Positions 50,230 to 61,041 are shown, counted from the first letter of the stretch. The stretch is DNA of 64,000 bases from Acidovorax defluvii (GCA_003268905.1 QLTU01000001.1:151656-215655), one strand, 5' to 3'. Notes: a model not told the origin generated them from the letters alone. Program-made: numbers and translations.

Positions 50230-52635
50230 TCAGCGGGCTTTGCGGGGCTTGGCAGGTGGCCAGGGCGCGTTTACCTTCGCCTCGGCGGGGCGGGCAATGG
50301 GCGTCGGCGCATCGGCTACCACGCGCAGGGCCCCGTCGGATGCCAGCTTGTTGCGCATGCGCCGCGTCATGGACTGGGTGCTGCCGTCGGCCGCCGTGAA
50401 CAGAAACAAGGTTCCGTGGGGACTGGCCCAGGTGAGCTGAGTGCGCACCGCACGGCGGTTGGTGATCAGCTCCACCCAGACACCGACAACAAAATCGGCG
50501 TAGAGGTTTTCTTCCACAGGTTCGGCAGGCGCGCTGTCTGGTGGCGCGCTTTCCGAAACCTCCACCGCCGGCACCTCACTCCCCGGTTCGACAACGGGTG
50601 GTTCGGGCTCGGGCTCGGGAGCGTCTGCCACAGGGGCTGGCTTATCAAAAGCCTCCTGGTGCAGGCCCACCAGCCGCTGCATGAAACTGCTCGTCCGGGT
50701 GGGAGGGTATTGGATCGTCTTGAGCCCCGTGCGCACCGTGGTCAGAATGCCAGGGATGGCTTTGGTGAGGCGGTCAGGTTCGGCGCGCGTCAGTGCGGGC
50801 TGCGCACTCCACAGCAGCAGGGGCACAAGTGCCAGATACCCCCCGGGGTCGCCCTCCGTACCGTTCAGGCCTTCGGGCTGCATCACCTGGGCCAGCGCCA
50901 CCACATCGGCCCACGGGCCGGTGACGAAGTCCAGAATGTCTTGGGGCACCTGCTCCAGATCCGGCAACTTGCGGATATCGGCCGCAATCTTTTCGGCCAG
51001 CATTTCACGCTGTTCGGCCTGCAGCAGCATTTTTTCTTTGGCCTCTTGCTGGGACTTGATCTTTTGCGCCTGGGTGTCCCAGGCCGCATGCAGCGCCTTG
51101 AGCACCGTGTCAAAAGGCCCCGCATCCTGAATATCCGTGGCAGCCAGATGCTCGACCGCCTGGTTCAGCAAGCGCATGAACTGGCTGAACCCCTGCGCGC
51201 TCTCGGTGCTGAAAGCAAGACTGCGCTGGGTCAACTCATCCAGCAACCGCCGCGCCGGATGCGTCTCGTCGGTGAAGAAGCGCCCGTCATGATGCACCAA
51301 CTGCTTGATCGCCGGTTCGAGGTTTTGCACCGCGCGTTGAACCGGGGCAAGCAAGCGCCCATCCTGCGCAATGTTGTCCATCATGCGGCCCACCACTTCG
51401 ACGGCAACAGCCGGCGAATAGGCCTGGCCATCCACCGGGGGCGCGTAGGGAACCACATACGCTACCGGGGCAGCGCCCGGTCCGCGCCAGTTTGTGCCAG
51501 TTGCCGCAGGACTGCCGGACAGGCGTCCCACCAGGCGTTCGAGCTGGGCCATGTCCTGCATCGCCTCGGCGACGGCACCGGAGGGGAAATACCCACTGGG
51601 TTGGCCCGTCAGTCCCGCCTGCGCACTGGCACCACCGCCGCGCGGGTCGGACCATGCGGAGTGCAAGCTGACGGGTTGCGATACCACTCCAGCATAGGCG
51701 CGCGCATCGAAGGCATAGGGGTCACCACCGCCTGCCAGCATCTGGCGCAGGATGCCCACGGTCAACAAGGCCTCCTCGGCTGCCGAGGAAATGGGTGCCT
51801 GCTGCGATTCACCTTGCCAGCCGGTCAATCCGCCCATGCCCCGCCCGTACGATCCAGGCATGCCGTACTCACTCACGGGGGCAGCCATGGAATGCCCACC
51901 GTAGCCGGTCGAAGAGCCCCCGCCATAGCCGGTGTTCTGGTTGGGAGCACCGTAGCCGCTGCGTCCAGCCCACCCTGAGGGCATGCCCAGCACCGCATAT
52001 CCCACAGGCTCGACTCCATGCTCCCGCAGGCTGGCGGAGGCGCTCTTGTATTCCGTCACCAGCAACTGGCCCAGCACTTCGCGCATGTGCTGCATCCACA
52101 GTTGCCGCACTGGCGGCTCCACCCCGGTTTCGGCCACCACCCTCTGCAATGCGCGAATGTAGTTTTCCGGGCGCAGCGGATTGCGTTCGGGCTGCACACT
52201 GCGCAAGCCCTGTGCCGAGCTGACCAGGGTGTTGAGTTCCGTCAGCACAGCGTCGGTGGCATGCGCGGCCAGTTGCTGTGCCCGGGACAGCTCCACCTGG
52301 TCCTGCATCTCGGTTTCGTCCATGAGCGAAAGCTCACCGAAATCCATGCCGGTGTCGTCCACCGTGCGTGCGCCTGCCTTGGAGGGCCCTTCGGCAAAAA
52401 TTTCGAGCAAGGCCATCGGATAGGCCTTGGCCAGGGCGGCCTCGTGTTGGGTCAGCAGCCGCAGCGCATCACCCACCAGAGAACGCCGCTGAATATCGCG
52501 GGTAGTCGACTCCTCCCCCGACAAAGCGCCCTTGGTGACTTTGACCAGTTGCACCATGAGTGCTTCGCCCGCGCGCACGGCGTTGACGACACAGGCACGG
52601 AACACAGTTCTCGATCGGGTCGCAGTTGAAGACAT
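50230..52635 (-). CDS. DUF1631 family protein
   Basis: An 801-residue cytosolic protein. The N-terminal helical part (RSLVGDALRLLTQHEAALAKAYPMALLEIF) and the body (about 300-620: LDELTQRSLAFSTESAQGF, QFMRLLNQAVEHLAATDI, LLQAEQREMLAEKIAADI) match DUF1631, common in beta- and gammaproteobacteria and of unknown function. A low-complexity Gly/Ser/Tyr region lies around residues 225-275, and an acidic Pro/Glu-rich linker around 665-700. No catalytic motif was recognised. Confidence 0.85.
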   Translation of the reverse strand: MSSTATRSRTVFRACVVNAVRAGEALMVQLVKVTKGALSGEESTTRDIQRRSLVGDALRLLTQHEAALAKAYPMALLEIFAEGPSKAGARTVDDTGMDFGELSLMDETEMQDQVELSRAQQLAAHATDAVLTELNTLVSSAQGLRSVQPERNPLRPENYIRALQRVVAETGVEPPVRQLWMQHMREVLGQLLVTEYKSASASLREHGVEPVGYAVLGMPSGWAGRSGYGAPNQNTGYGGGSSTGYGGHSMAAPVSEYGMPGSYGRGMGGLTGWQGESQQAPISSAAEEALLTVGILRQMLAGGGDPYAFDARAYAGVVSQPVSLHSAWSDPRGGGASAQAGLTGQPSGYFPSGAVAEAMQDMAQLERLVGRLSGSPAATGTNWRGPGAAPVAYVVPYAPPVDGQAYSPAVAVEVVGRMMDNIAQDGRLLAPVQRAVQNLEPAIKQLVHHDGRFFTDETHPARRLLDELTQRSLAFSTESAQGFSQFMRLLNQAVEHLAATDIQDAGPFDTVLKALHAAWDTQAQKIKSQQEAKEKMLLQAEQREMLAEKIAADIRKLPDLEQVPQDILDFVTGPWADVVALAQVMQPEGLNGTEGDPGGYLALVPLLLWSAQPALTRAEPDRLTKAIPGILTTVRTGLKTIQYPPTRTSSFMQRLVGLHQEAFDKPAPVADAPEPEPEPPVVEPGSEVPAVEVSESAPPDSAPAEPVEENLYADFVVGVWVELITNRRAVRTQLTWASPHGTLFLFTAADGSTQSMTRRMRNKLASDGALRVVADAPTPIARPAEAKVNAPWPPAKPRKAR

Positions 52636-52696
52636 GTTGGGAGGAGGAAAGAAAAGCTTCCAGTTGCAATGCTACTTGACTGCAAGCCCTCTTTGC

Positions 52697-54358
52697 TTAC
52701 TTCAGTGCCTTGAAGCGCATGCGCTTGGGTTTGGCGCCCTCTTCACCCAGGCGTCGCTTCTTGTCGGCTTCGTACTCCTGGTAGTTGCCATCAAAGAAGG
52801 TCCACTGGCTGTCACCTTCGGCAGCAAGAATGTGGGTGGCAATGCGGTCGAGGAACCAGCGATCGTGGCTAATGACCAGCACCGTGCCGGCGTACTCCAG
52901 CAGAGCGTCTTCCAGGGCGCGCAGGGTTTCCACATCCAGGTCGTTGGAGGGCTCGTCGAGCAGCAGCACGTTGCCGCCCGAGATCAACGTCTTGGCAAGG
53001 TGCAGGCGACCGCGTTCACCACCCGAAAGCATGCCCACCTTCTTTTGCTGGTCGCCGCCGTTGAAGTTGAAGCGCCCCGCATAGGCGCGGCTGGCCATCG
53101 TGAACTTGCCGATGTTGATCATGTCCAGGCCGCCGGAGATGTCTTCCCAGACCGTCTTGTCATTGGCCAGTGCATCGCGGTGCTGGTCCACAAAGGCCAT
53201 CTTCACGGTCGAGCCAATGACGACTTCACCGCTGTCGGGCTTTTCCTTGCCGGCAATCAGCTTGAACAGCGTGGATTTACCGGCCCCGTTGGGGCCGATG
53301 ATGCCGACGATGGCGCCAGCAGGAACGTTCATGGTCAGGTTGTCGATCAGCACACGGTCGCCGAACGATTTGGTGACGTTCTTGAACTCGATCACCTGGG
53401 TACCCAGACGGTCGGCCACAGGAATGAAGATTTCATTCGTTTCGTTGCGCCGCTGGTATTCGAAGTCGGACAGTTCCTCGAACCGTGCCAGGCGGGCCTT
53501 ACTCTTGGCCTGGCGGGCCTTGGGGTTCTGGCGCGACCATTCGAGTTCCTTCTTCAGGGCCTTGGCGCGCGATTCTTCGCCCTTTTGCTCGGATTCCAGG
53601 CGCGCCTGCTTCTGGGTGAGCCAGTCGCTGTAGTTACCCTTGTACGGAATGCCATGGCCCCGGTCGAGTTCGAGAATCCACTCGGCGGCGTTGTCCAGGA
53701 AGTAGCGGTCGTGGGTGATGGCGACCACCGTGCCGGGATAGCGCTGCAGGAACTGCTCCAGCCAGTCCACCGATTCTGCGTCCAGGTGGTTGGTAGGCTC
53801 GTCGAGCAGCAGCATATCGGGCTTGGACAGCAGCAGGCGGCACAGCGCCACGCGGCGCTTTTCGCCCCCCGACAGCACACCTACCTTGGCGTCCCACGCG
53901 GGCAGGCGCAGCGCGTCGGCGGCGATTTCCAGCTGGTGCTCGGAATCGGTGCCAGCGGTGGCAATGATGGCTTCCAGACGGGCCTGCTCGGCGGCCAGCG
54001 CGTCGAAATCGGCGTCCGGGTCGGCATAAGCGGCATACACCTCTTCGAGCTTGGCCTTGGCAGCGAACACCTCGCCCATGGCTTCCTCGACGCTTTCACG
54101 CACCGTGTGGTCGGGGTTGAGCTGCGGCTCTTGGGGCAGATAGCCGATCTTGATGCCCGGCATGGCAATGGCCTCGCCTTCGATCTCCTTGTCCACGCCC
54201 GCCATGATCTTGAGCAAAGTGGACTTGCCAGAGCCATTGACCCCCAGCACACCGATCTTGGCGCCCGGGAAGAAGCTCAGGGAGATGTCTTTCAAGATCT
54301 GCCGTTTGGGCGGCACGGTCTTGCTGACACGGTTCATGGAAAATACGTATTGGGCCAT
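52697..54358 (-). CDS. ettA: energy-dependent translational throttle protein (ABC-F)
   Basis: A 553-residue soluble ABC-F ATPase. It begins MAQYVFSMNRVSKTVPPKR as EttA does. Two NBDs: Walker A GVNGSGKST and GPNGAGKST, signatures LSGGEKRRVALCRLL and LSGGERGRLHLAKTL, Walker B MLLLDEPTNHLD and VLLLDEPSNDLD. The P-site tRNA-interaction motif linker with KQARLESEQKGEESRAKALK lies between. EttA binds the ribosomal E site and gates elongation according to ATP level. The ATG at 54358 marks the conserved start. Confidence 0.95.
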   Translation of the reverse strand: MAQYVFSMNRVSKTVPPKRQILKDISLSFFPGAKIGVLGVNGSGKSTLLKIMAGVDKEIEGEAIAMPGIKIGYLPQEPQLNPDHTVRESVEEAMGEVFAAKAKLEEVYAAYADPDADFDALAAEQARLEAIIATAGTDSEHQLEIAADALRLPAWDAKVGVLSGGEKRRVALCRLLLSKPDMLLLDEPTNHLDAESVDWLEQFLQRYPGTVVAITHDRYFLDNAAEWILELDRGHGIPYKGNYSDWLTQKQARLESEQKGEESRAKALKKELEWSRQNPKARQAKSKARLARFEELSDFEYQRRNETNEIFIPVADRLGTQVIEFKNVTKSFGDRVLIDNLTMNVPAGAIVGIIGPNGAGKSTLFKLIAGKEKPDSGEVVIGSTVKMAFVDQHRDALANDKTVWEDISGGLDMINIGKFTMASRAYAGRFNFNGGDQQKKVGMLSGGERGRLHLAKTLISGGNVLLLDEPSNDLDVETLRALEDALLEYAGTVLVISHDRWFLDRIATHILAAEGDSQWTFFDGNYQEYEADKKRRLGEEGAKPKRMRFKALK

Positions 54359-54601
54359 TCGTTCTCTAACCTGCAAAAGTGGGCAGAAATTCTGCGTACA
54401 AACCGCGATTATCGGCCCATGCGACAATACATGCCGTTGTGGGCTCCAGTTGCCCGCCACATCAGCAATCTGCTGGGGACGAAGGAAGGGCATCTTCCGG
54501 GCTCCCACCTTTGAACCTCATCTGCCTAAGACTGGCTCGGCAACCCACCGGTTGCCACGACAGGCCGATACCCAGCGCCCCGGACGGGTGCATTCACCGA
54601 C

Positions 54602-56365
54602 ATGAAATTTGAAGAACTGAATCTGGCTCCTGCCCTTTTGAAGGCTGTGCTCGAACAAGGCTACGAGACCCCCACGCCCATCCAGGCGCAGGCCATTCCT
54701 GCCGTGCTGGCGGGCCATGACCTTCTGGCCGGCGCACAGACCGGGACCGGCAAGACCGCCGCGTTTACCTTGCCCATGCTGCATCGCCTGTCGCAAAGCG
54801 CTGCGCCCAAGAACAAGTTTGGCGGCAAGGGCATCCGTGCCCTGGTACTGACTCCCACCCGCGAACTCGCGGCCCAGGTGGAAGAGTCGGTGCGCGAATA
54901 CGGCAAATACCTCGATATCAACTCCACCGTCGTCTTCGGCGGTGTGGGCATGAACCCCCAGATCGACCGCATCAAGCGCGGCGTGGACATCCTGGTGGCC
55001 ACCCCCGGCCGCCTGCTCGACCTGCAGCAGCAAGGTTTCCTGGACCTGTCGACCGTGCAGGTGCTGGTGCTCGACGAAGCCGACCGCATGCTGGACATGG
55101 GCTTCATCCACGACGTGAAGAAGGTGCTGGCCCTGGTACCCAAGGACAAGCAGAGCCTGCTGTTCTCGGCCACCTTCAGCGACGAAATCCGCGATCTGGC
55201 CAACACCCTGCTCAAGAGCCCCCAAAGCATCCAGGTCACGCCCAGCAACACCACGGTGCAGCGCATCACGCAGGTGATCCACCCCGTGGGCCGCGGCAAG
55301 AAAAAGCAGGTGCTGCTGCACATCATCCAGCAGCACAACTGGAGCCAAGTGCTGGTGTTCACGCGCACCAAGTTCGGCGCCAACAACGTGGCCGAATTCC
55401 TGACCAAGAACGGCGTCAACGCCATGGCCCTGCATGGCAACAAGAGCCAGAGCGCCCGCACGCAGGCCCTGGCCGGCTTCAAGAGCGGCGACATCCGCGC
55501 CCTGGTCGCCACCGACATTGCAGCACGCGGCATCGACATCGACGAGTTGCCACACGTCGTCAACTACGAAATCCCCAACGTGTCGGAAGACTACGTGCAC
55601 CGCATCGGCCGTACCGGCCGCGCAGGCAACAGTGGTGAAGCCGTGAGCCTGGTCTGCATGGACGAGGAAGGCTTCATGATGGACATCGAGCGCTTCACCA
55701 AGCAGCAGATTCCCGTACAGGTCATCGAAGGCTTCGGCCCCGACGCAGGCGAGAAGGCCGAGCCCATCGCCATGGGGCGCCAGACCATCTGGGGCGGCGC
55801 AGGCAAGCCCCCGAGCCGCGATGTCATGCAAGCGGCTGCCAAGGCGGCTCGCAGCGAAATGATGGATCGCATCCGCACCAACAAGGCTGGCCAGGGTGGC
55901 GGCGGTGGTGAACGCGGCCCGCGCCAGGCTGCTGGCGGCGGTGGCGGCGGCAATGCACCCCGCTCCGGCCGTGGCGGCGGCGGTGGTGGCCAGGGCGGCG
56001 GCGCGCGTGGGGGTGCCCAGGCACCGGCACGCGGTCGTGCACGCCCACCAGCCGGTGGCGGCGGCTACGAAGGCGGTGGTGGCAACCGCTACGACGACGC
56101 ACAACCCCCCCGCGCCAATGCCCACCTGGGCACCCATTCGGGCCACAGCAACCCGGGGCATCGCAACGCGGGCCACTCGGCAGGCGGTCAACCCGACCCG
56201 ATGCGCACGAGTGTGGACAGCATGGCCGGCAGCGGCCGCCGTGGCGTTGGTGGATATCGTGGCAATTCGGGAGGTGGTGGCTATGGCGGTGGCACGGGTG
56301 GCTCTGGTGGCCGGGGCAACGGGTCTCGTGGGCCGGGAGGTAATCGCGGCTCTTTTAGCCGCTGA
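54602..56365 (+). CDS. rhlE: DEAD-box RNA helicase (RhlE-like)
   Basis: A 587-residue RNA helicase. Motifs in order: Q-motif [10 protein letters not shown], motif [10 protein letters not shown], Ia [17 protein letters not shown], and [12 protein letters not shown]. From about residue 400 the protein is a Gly/Arg/Asn/His-rich tail, typical of RhlE and used for RNA binding. Its last 27 codons (56283-56365) also encode, in another frame, the beginning of the next protein. Confidence 0.94.
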   Translation: MKFEELNLAPALLKAVLEQGYETPTPIQAQAIPAVLAGHDLLAGAQTGTGKTAAFTLPMLHRLSQSAAPKNKFGGKGIRALVLTPTRELAAQVEESVREYGKYLDINSTVVFGGVGMNPQIDRIKRGVDILVATPGRLLDLQQQGFLDLSTVQVLVLDEADRMLDMGFIHDVKKVLALVPKDKQSLLFSATFSDEIRDLANTLLKSPQSIQVTPSNTTVQRITQVIHPVGRGKKKQVLLHIIQQHNWSQVLVFTRTKFGANNVAEFLTKNGVNAMALHGNKSQSARTQALAGFKSGDIRALVATDIAARGIDIDELPHVVNYEIPNVSEDYVHRIGRTGRAGNSGEAVSLVCMDEEGFMMDIERFTKQQIPVQVIEGFGPDAGEKAEPIAMGRQTIWGGAGKPPSRDVMQAAAKAARSEMMDRIRTNKAGQGGGGGERGPRQAAGGGGGGNAPRSGRGGGGGGQGGGARGGAQAPARGRARPPAGGGGYEGGGGNRYDDAQPPRANAHLGTHSGHSNPGHRNAGHSAGGQPDPMRTSVDSMAGSGRRGVGGYRGNSGGGGYGGGTGGSGGRGNGSRGPGGNRGSFSR

Positions 56366-56969
56366 AAACGCCCCAGGCACAGCCAGCCTTGACGGCCCAC
56401 CCATCCACATCCTGCATGCAGCGGGGCGCCGGGCGCCTGCTGCCCTCGCAAGGAATGTGGTGGTGCATGCCGTTGATTTTTCGGCGCTGCCTTCTTTGCC
56501 GCCTGTGGACGATGTCTACATCGCGCTGGGCACCACCATGGCAGCGGCGGGCGGCCAGAACGCCTTCCGTGCAATCGACTACAGCGCCGTGCTGGCCACC
56601 GCGCAGGCCGCTCGACGGGCGGGCGCCACGCGCTGCGGTGTGGTGAGCGCGATGGGCGCCGACCCGCAGTCGCGCATTTTCTACAGCCGCATCAAAGGTG
56701 AAATGGAACGGGACCTGCAGGCCCTGGGTTTCTCCACCCTGGTCATCGCACGACCTTCGGTGCTGGCAGGCAACAGACAACCGCTCCACCAGACCCCGCG
56801 CCGGGGCGAGTCCCTTTCGCTGGCGCTCCTGCAGTGGCTGCGCCCGCTCATCCCCGCCAATTACCGTGCCGTGGCTGCGCGCGATGCGGCACATGCACTG
56901 GTGCACGCTGTGCGGCATGGCCCCTCGGGTGTGCAGGTGCTGTCAGGTCGTGCGTTGCAATCCGGCTAA
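56283..56969 (+). CDS. NAD(P)-binding Rossmann-fold protein (atypical SDR / NmrA-like)
   Basis: A 228-residue protein. The dinucleotide motif is at the very N-terminus: [20 protein letters not shown], with GATGLVG. Further on: [26 protein letters not shown] and [17 protein letters not shown], as in the YbjT/oxidoreductase group where Y-x3-K is the catalytic pair, then [14 protein letters not shown]. The ATG at 56283 lies inside the helicase gene, giving an 83-bp same-strand overlap in a different frame. No later start keeps the Rossmann motif, so the overlap is required for a functional protein. Confidence 0.82.
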   Translation: MAVARVALVAGATGLVGREVIAALLAAENAPGTASLDGPPIHILHAAGRRAPAALARNVVVHAVDFSALPSLPPVDDVYIALGTTMAAAGGQNAFRAIDYSAVLATAQAARRAGATRCGVVSAMGADPQSRIFYSRIKGEMERDLQALGFSTLVIARPSVLAGNRQPLHQTPRRGESLSLALLQWLRPLIPANYRAVAARDAAHALVHAVRHGPSGVQVLSGRALQSG

Positions 56970-57071
56970 TCGGGCCTTGGCAGGGACCGCGCGGTGTCCG
57001 CCGACACGCCGCTGGCAGCAGGCGCAGTTAACATCGCGCCAAGCCCGACAGTATCCCAAGCAAAGCACACC

Positions 57072-58931
57072 ATGACCCAGCGCCACACCCTGTCTGTTTC
57101 AACCCCCGCTAAGGCCGCACAGCCAGCACCACGGATTGGGCACCCTCTGCCGTGGCGCGGTTCGCTGGCCCTAGTGGCCTTGCTGCTGTCCGCATGCGCC
57201 AGCACCCCGCTTCCCCCGTGGCCCGGCACGCCTACTGCGGCGCGCTCCACAACAGCCGATTCCATGCCACGCGTGCAACGTGGCGTCGTGGTGCCGGCGC
57301 CTCTGGGGCAGGTGCGCGACAACGTGGTGGTCACGCCACTGCAGGTCGGTGCGCCCACGCCAGCCGCACCCGCAAGCGCTGCGGCTGCCCCCTATGGCCC
57401 GGCCGTGGCCGCTCGGTTTGCCGAACCGTCCACCCAATACAGCACACCTGGGCTCGCCCCCGAACGGCGCGGTTTCACCACCAACTCCGAACTGGGGCAA
57501 TGGCTGCACAACATCGCTACTGCTGCGCCAAGGGGCCCCACGCAGGCCAGTGTTCTGCAACTGGGTGCCTCGCAGCAAGGCGAACCGATTCTGGGCCTGC
57601 TCCTGACGCGCGCCAAAGGCATGGACATGGCCAGCCTGGAGGCCAATGGCCGTTCCACCGTGGTGCTCATCGGCCAGCAGCACGGGGACGAACCCGCGGG
57701 CAGCGAAGCGCTGCTGGTGGTTGCCCGAGAACTCGCACAGGGCCTGCTTGAACCCTTGCTCGATCGCATCAACGTGGTGGTGATTCCCCGTGCCAACCCC
57801 GATGGCGCCACCAACGGCAATCGCACCACCGCCAATGGCGTGGACATGAACCGCGATCACCTGTTGCTGAACACCCCCGAAGCCCGGGCCTTGGCACGCG
57901 TGGTTCGAGATTACCGCCCCATTCTGGTTCTGGATGCGCACGAATTCACGGTGGCAGGGCGCTATCTGCAAAAGTTCAACGCCATTCAGCGCTACGACGC
58001 CCTGCTGCAATACACCACCACGGCCAACTACCACGAGTTTATGACCAAGGCATCGCAGGAGTGGTACCACCAGCCCATGCTCGGCGCACTGCAGTCCCAG
58101 GGCATGTCGAGCGAGTGGTACTACACCACCTCGACCCAGCCTGACGACAAGCGCATATCCATGGGCGGCGTGCAACCCGACACCGGCCGCAACGTGAACG
58201 GCCTGAAAAACGCCGTCAGCCTGCTGGTCGAAACCCGTGGCGTGGGCCTGGGGCGCCTGCACATCCAGCGCCGGGTTCACACCCAGGTCACGACCATCAC
58301 CAGCGCCCTGCGCAGCACCGCAGAGCGCGCAGCCGATCTGGAACAAGTGCGCTCTTATGTCGCGCGGGACACAGCCTCCAAGGCCTGCAAGGGCCAGGTG
58401 GTGATAGAGGCCCAGGCCACACCCATGCAGCGGGAGCTGACCATGCTCGACCCCGACACCGGCGCAGACCGCACCCTGAAAGTGGACTGGAATTCATCGC
58501 TCGCCCTGCGGCCCGTCAAATCGCGCCCCCGGCCTTGCGGCTACTGGCTGGCAGCCCATGCCACCGCGGCGGTTGAGCGATTGCAAATGCTGGGCGTGCA
58601 GGTGTTGCGTATCGCGGAACCCGGCGCGTTGCTGGCCGACACTTACCATGAAACCGCGCGCGAAACCACCGAACGCACGGATGTGCGCGGCACCATCGCA
58701 GGTGGCTCCAGCATCATCCGCACCCAGGTGACGCCGGTGCGCAGCGCCATTGATGTGCCAGCCGGCAGTTTCTATGTGCCGCTCAACCAGGGTCTGGCCC
58801 ATCTGGCCGTTGCGGCCCTGGAGCCTGACACCCAAAGCAGCTATTTCGCCAACCGCCTGATTGACGAGCTGGGCAGCACGGCACGCGTCATGACTGTGCC
58901 CTCGCTGGTGTTTGAAGAATCGGACGAATAA
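57072..58931 (+). CDS. M14-family zinc carboxypeptidase-like lipoprotein
   Basis: A 619-residue protein. A lipobox (ALLLSACAST, Cys near 43) follows a long basic N-terminus. The catalytic domain has H-x2-E in IGQQHGDEPAGS (His about 203), RANPDGATNGNRTTANGVDMNRDH, the third zinc ligand in VLDAHEFT (about 290) and a catalytic Glu in LLVETRGVG (about 386). M14 enzymes remove C-terminal residues from peptides or split murein peptides. A C-terminal region of about 200 residues has no recognised domain. ATG 57072 begins the conserved part. Confidence 0.85.
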   Translation: MTQRHTLSVSTPAKAAQPAPRIGHPLPWRGSLALVALLLSACASTPLPPWPGTPTAARSTTADSMPRVQRGVVVPAPLGQVRDNVVVTPLQVGAPTPAAPASAAAAPYGPAVAARFAEPSTQYSTPGLAPERRGFTTNSELGQWLHNIATAAPRGPTQASVLQLGASQQGEPILGLLLTRAKGMDMASLEANGRSTVVLIGQQHGDEPAGSEALLVVARELAQGLLEPLLDRINVVVIPRANPDGATNGNRTTANGVDMNRDHLLLNTPEARALARVVRDYRPILVLDAHEFTVAGRYLQKFNAIQRYDALLQYTTTANYHEFMTKASQEWYHQPMLGALQSQGMSSEWYYTTSTQPDDKRISMGGVQPDTGRNVNGLKNAVSLLVETRGVGLGRLHIQRRVHTQVTTITSALRSTAERAADLEQVRSYVARDTASKACKGQVVIEAQATPMQRELTMLDPDTGADRTLKVDWNSSLALRPVKSRPRPCGYWLAAHATAAVERLQMLGVQVLRIAEPGALLADTYHETARETTERTDVRGTIAGGSSIIRTQVTPVRSAIDVPAGSFYVPLNQGLAHLAVAALEPDTQSSYFANRLIDELGSTARVMTVPSLVFEESDE

Positions 58932-58987
58932 GCCGATCAGGGCGAACAGGGCATTCGCTGCGCGCTGCACACAAGTGCATCGAACAA

Positions 58988-59041
58988 TCAAAAACAATAG
59001 CATGTAGCGCTTGATACATAAGGGCTACAGGCCAATTTGGC
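58988..59041 (+). repeat. dispersed palindromic repeat copy
   Basis: CAAAAACAATAGCATGT, then AGCGCTTgatacataAGGGCT, then ACAGGCCAATTTGGC. It lies between the convergent M14 gene and antiporter gene. Confidence 0.78.
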
Positions 59042-59047
59042 TACAAT

Positions 59048-60781
59048 TCAAGCCGATTCATGCAGCACGCCGGGAGGTGTGGCGTTGCCGCCCCGCGCGG
59101 CCGCGCGGGCCAGCACATGGCCCGCCATGGCCTGAGCCAAAGCTTCTTCGCCCATAAAAACCGTGCTGCCACACTCTTTCTCCAGGCGCACCGCCTCCTC
59201 TTCGCCGTGGCTGCGCACCACGGTTTCAATGCCGGGATTGAGCAGGCGTGCAGTGGCAATGATCTGCTGCACATTCAGCGTATCGGGCGTGGCAATGACC
59301 AGCATGTGAGCGCGCGCGATGTGGGCCTGGATCAACACCGCCGGCTCCACCGCGTCGCCAAACACGGCCGCCATGCCCTGAGCCCGCAGCTTTTCGACCA
59401 GTTCACGGTTCTGCTCGGCCACCACCAGCGGGATGTTGTGCGCAGCCAGCACACTGGCCACACGCCGCCCCACGCGGCCATAGCCCACCAGCACCACCTG
59501 GCGCGCCAGATAACGCTCGTCCGTGCTGGTGGGCAACTCGGCCAGCGGGTCGTCGCGCTGCTCCAGCCGCCGCGCAAGGGCCGAGCGCGCCAGCAGCCAC
59601 TTTTGCAGCGGCGCTATGGCACGAAAAACCAGCGGATTGAGCGCAATCGAAATCAGCGCTCCAGCCAGCACCAGGCTGGCGCCCTCGGGCGGCAGCAAGC
59701 CCAGCGATGCACCCAGCCCCACCAGAATGAACGAAAACTCGCCAATCTGCGCCAGGCTGGCCGACACCGTCAGCGCCGTGTGCAGCGGATACCGAAACGC
59801 CAACACCAAAGCGGCCGCCGCCAGCGATTTGCCCACAATGATGATCGCCACCACGGCCAGCACCTGCAATGGCCGCTCCCACATGACAGAGGGGTTGAAC
59901 AACATCCCCACCGAGACAAAAAACAGCACGGCAAACGCATCGCGCAGCGGCAAAGACTCCTGCGCTGCCCGGTGGCTGAATTCGGATTCGCGCATCACCA
60001 TGCCGGCAAAAAAGGCACCCAGCGCAAACGACACCCCAAACAGCACAGCCGATCCAAACGCAATGCCCACGGCCGCCGCCACCACGCACAACGTAAACAG
60101 CTCGCGCGAACCCGTGCGCGCCACCTGCCACAACACCCAAGGAAACACCCGCCGCCCCACCACCAGCATCAGCGCCACAAACCCGCCCACCTGCAGCAGC
60201 GTCCACCCCAACGTTTGCCAGATGCTGACCGACGTGGCTGCGGCAGCATTGCCGCCCAGCACGCCGGACAACGGCGGCAACAACACCAGCACCAGCACCA
60301 TGGCCAGGTCTTCCACCACCAGCCAGCCCACCGCGATGCGGCCGGTGTAGGTATCGAGAATGCCCAGGGTTTCCAGCGCGCGCAGTAGCACCACCGTGCT
60401 GGCCACCGACAGCGCAATTCCGAACACCAAAGCCCCACCCAGACTCCACCCCCACCACGAAGCCACGGCCATGCCCAGGGCGGTTGCCACCATGATCTGC
60501 ACCACTGCCCCGGGCACCGCAATCTTGCGCACCGCCAACAGATCGCCCAGCGAGAAATGCAGCCCCACCCCGAACATCAGCAGCATCACGCCAATTTCGG
60601 CCAGCTGGCTGGCCATGGCGGCATCGGCCACAAAACCGGGGGTATACGGGCCAATCACCACACCCGCCAACAGGTAGCCCACCAGCGCCGGCAGCCGCAC
60701 ACGCGTGGCCAGAAAACCCAACACCAGCGCCAGGCCCAGCGCGGCAGCAATGGTGTTGATGAGGTTCAGGCTGTGCGACAT
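59048..60781 (-). CDS. CPA2-family cation/proton antiporter with TrkA-N domain (YbaL/KefB-like)
   Basis: A 577-residue inner-membrane protein with about 12 TM helices (from NTIAAALGLALVLGFLATRV to ALISIALNPLVF), including the conserved LVGYLLAGVVIGPYTPGF and GWLVVEDLAMVLVLV. A cytosolic TrkA-N/RCK domain (VVLVGYGRVGRRVASVLAAH, about 470-490) would bind NAD or a similar ligand. It exchanges K+ or Na+ for protons. YbaL and KefB are the closest by plan; no KefF or KefG partner is seen. ATG at 60781. Confidence 0.92.
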   Translation of the reverse strand: MSHSLNLINTIAAALGLALVLGFLATRVRLPALVGYLLAGVVIGPYTPGFVADAAMASQLAEIGVMLLMFGVGLHFSLGDLLAVRKIAVPGAVVQIMVATALGMAVASWWGWSLGGALVFGIALSVASTVVLLRALETLGILDTYTGRIAVGWLVVEDLAMVLVLVLLPPLSGVLGGNAAAATSVSIWQTLGWTLLQVGGFVALMLVVGRRVFPWVLWQVARTGSRELFTLCVVAAAVGIAFGSAVLFGVSFALGAFFAGMVMRESEFSHRAAQESLPLRDAFAVLFFVSVGMLFNPSVMWERPLQVLAVVAIIIVGKSLAAAALVLAFRYPLHTALTVSASLAQIGEFSFILVGLGASLGLLPPEGASLVLAGALISIALNPLVFRAIAPLQKWLLARSALARRLEQRDDPLAELPTSTDERYLARQVVLVGYGRVGRRVASVLAAHNIPLVVAEQNRELVEKLRAQGMAAVFGDAVEPAVLIQAHIARAHMLVIATPDTLNVQQIIATARLLNPGIETVVRSHGEEEAVRLEKECGSTVFMGEEALAQAMAGHVLARAAARGGNATPPGVLHESA

Positions 60782-60964
60782 GGTCCATGCTGCCAGAGTG
60801 GCCAAAGGTGGGGGAGAAGAGTTGTTATAACTGTAATCACGACTCAGCGGCAAAATGCCACCCAACCACCAGAACCCAGCCGTGCGGCGGGTATGATTCG
60901 CACCCTTGGAGTCAATCTGACTCACTGCACGCCAGGCGCTGCCCCAGGCGCCCGGCAAATCCAT

Positions 60965-61041
60965 CTGCCCGTAGCTCAACTGGATAGAGCAATAGCCTTC
61001 TAAGCTATAGGTCGGGGGTTCGAGTCCCTCCGGGCAGGCCA
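60965..61041 (+). tRNA. tRNA-Arg(TCT)
   Basis: 77 nt with encoded CCA. Acceptor CTGCCCG/CGGGCAG pairs fully. The anticodon stem is ATAGC/GCTAT with loop CTTCTAA, anticodon TCT. D-arm GCTC/GAGC and T-arm with TTCGAGT. Confidence 0.96.

Noticed and set aside
55896..56282. Upstream extension of the Rossmann-fold protein within the helicase gene
   Set aside because: The extension is the shifted reading of a Gly-rich tail with no conserved character; the cofactor motif directly follows the ATG at 56283.
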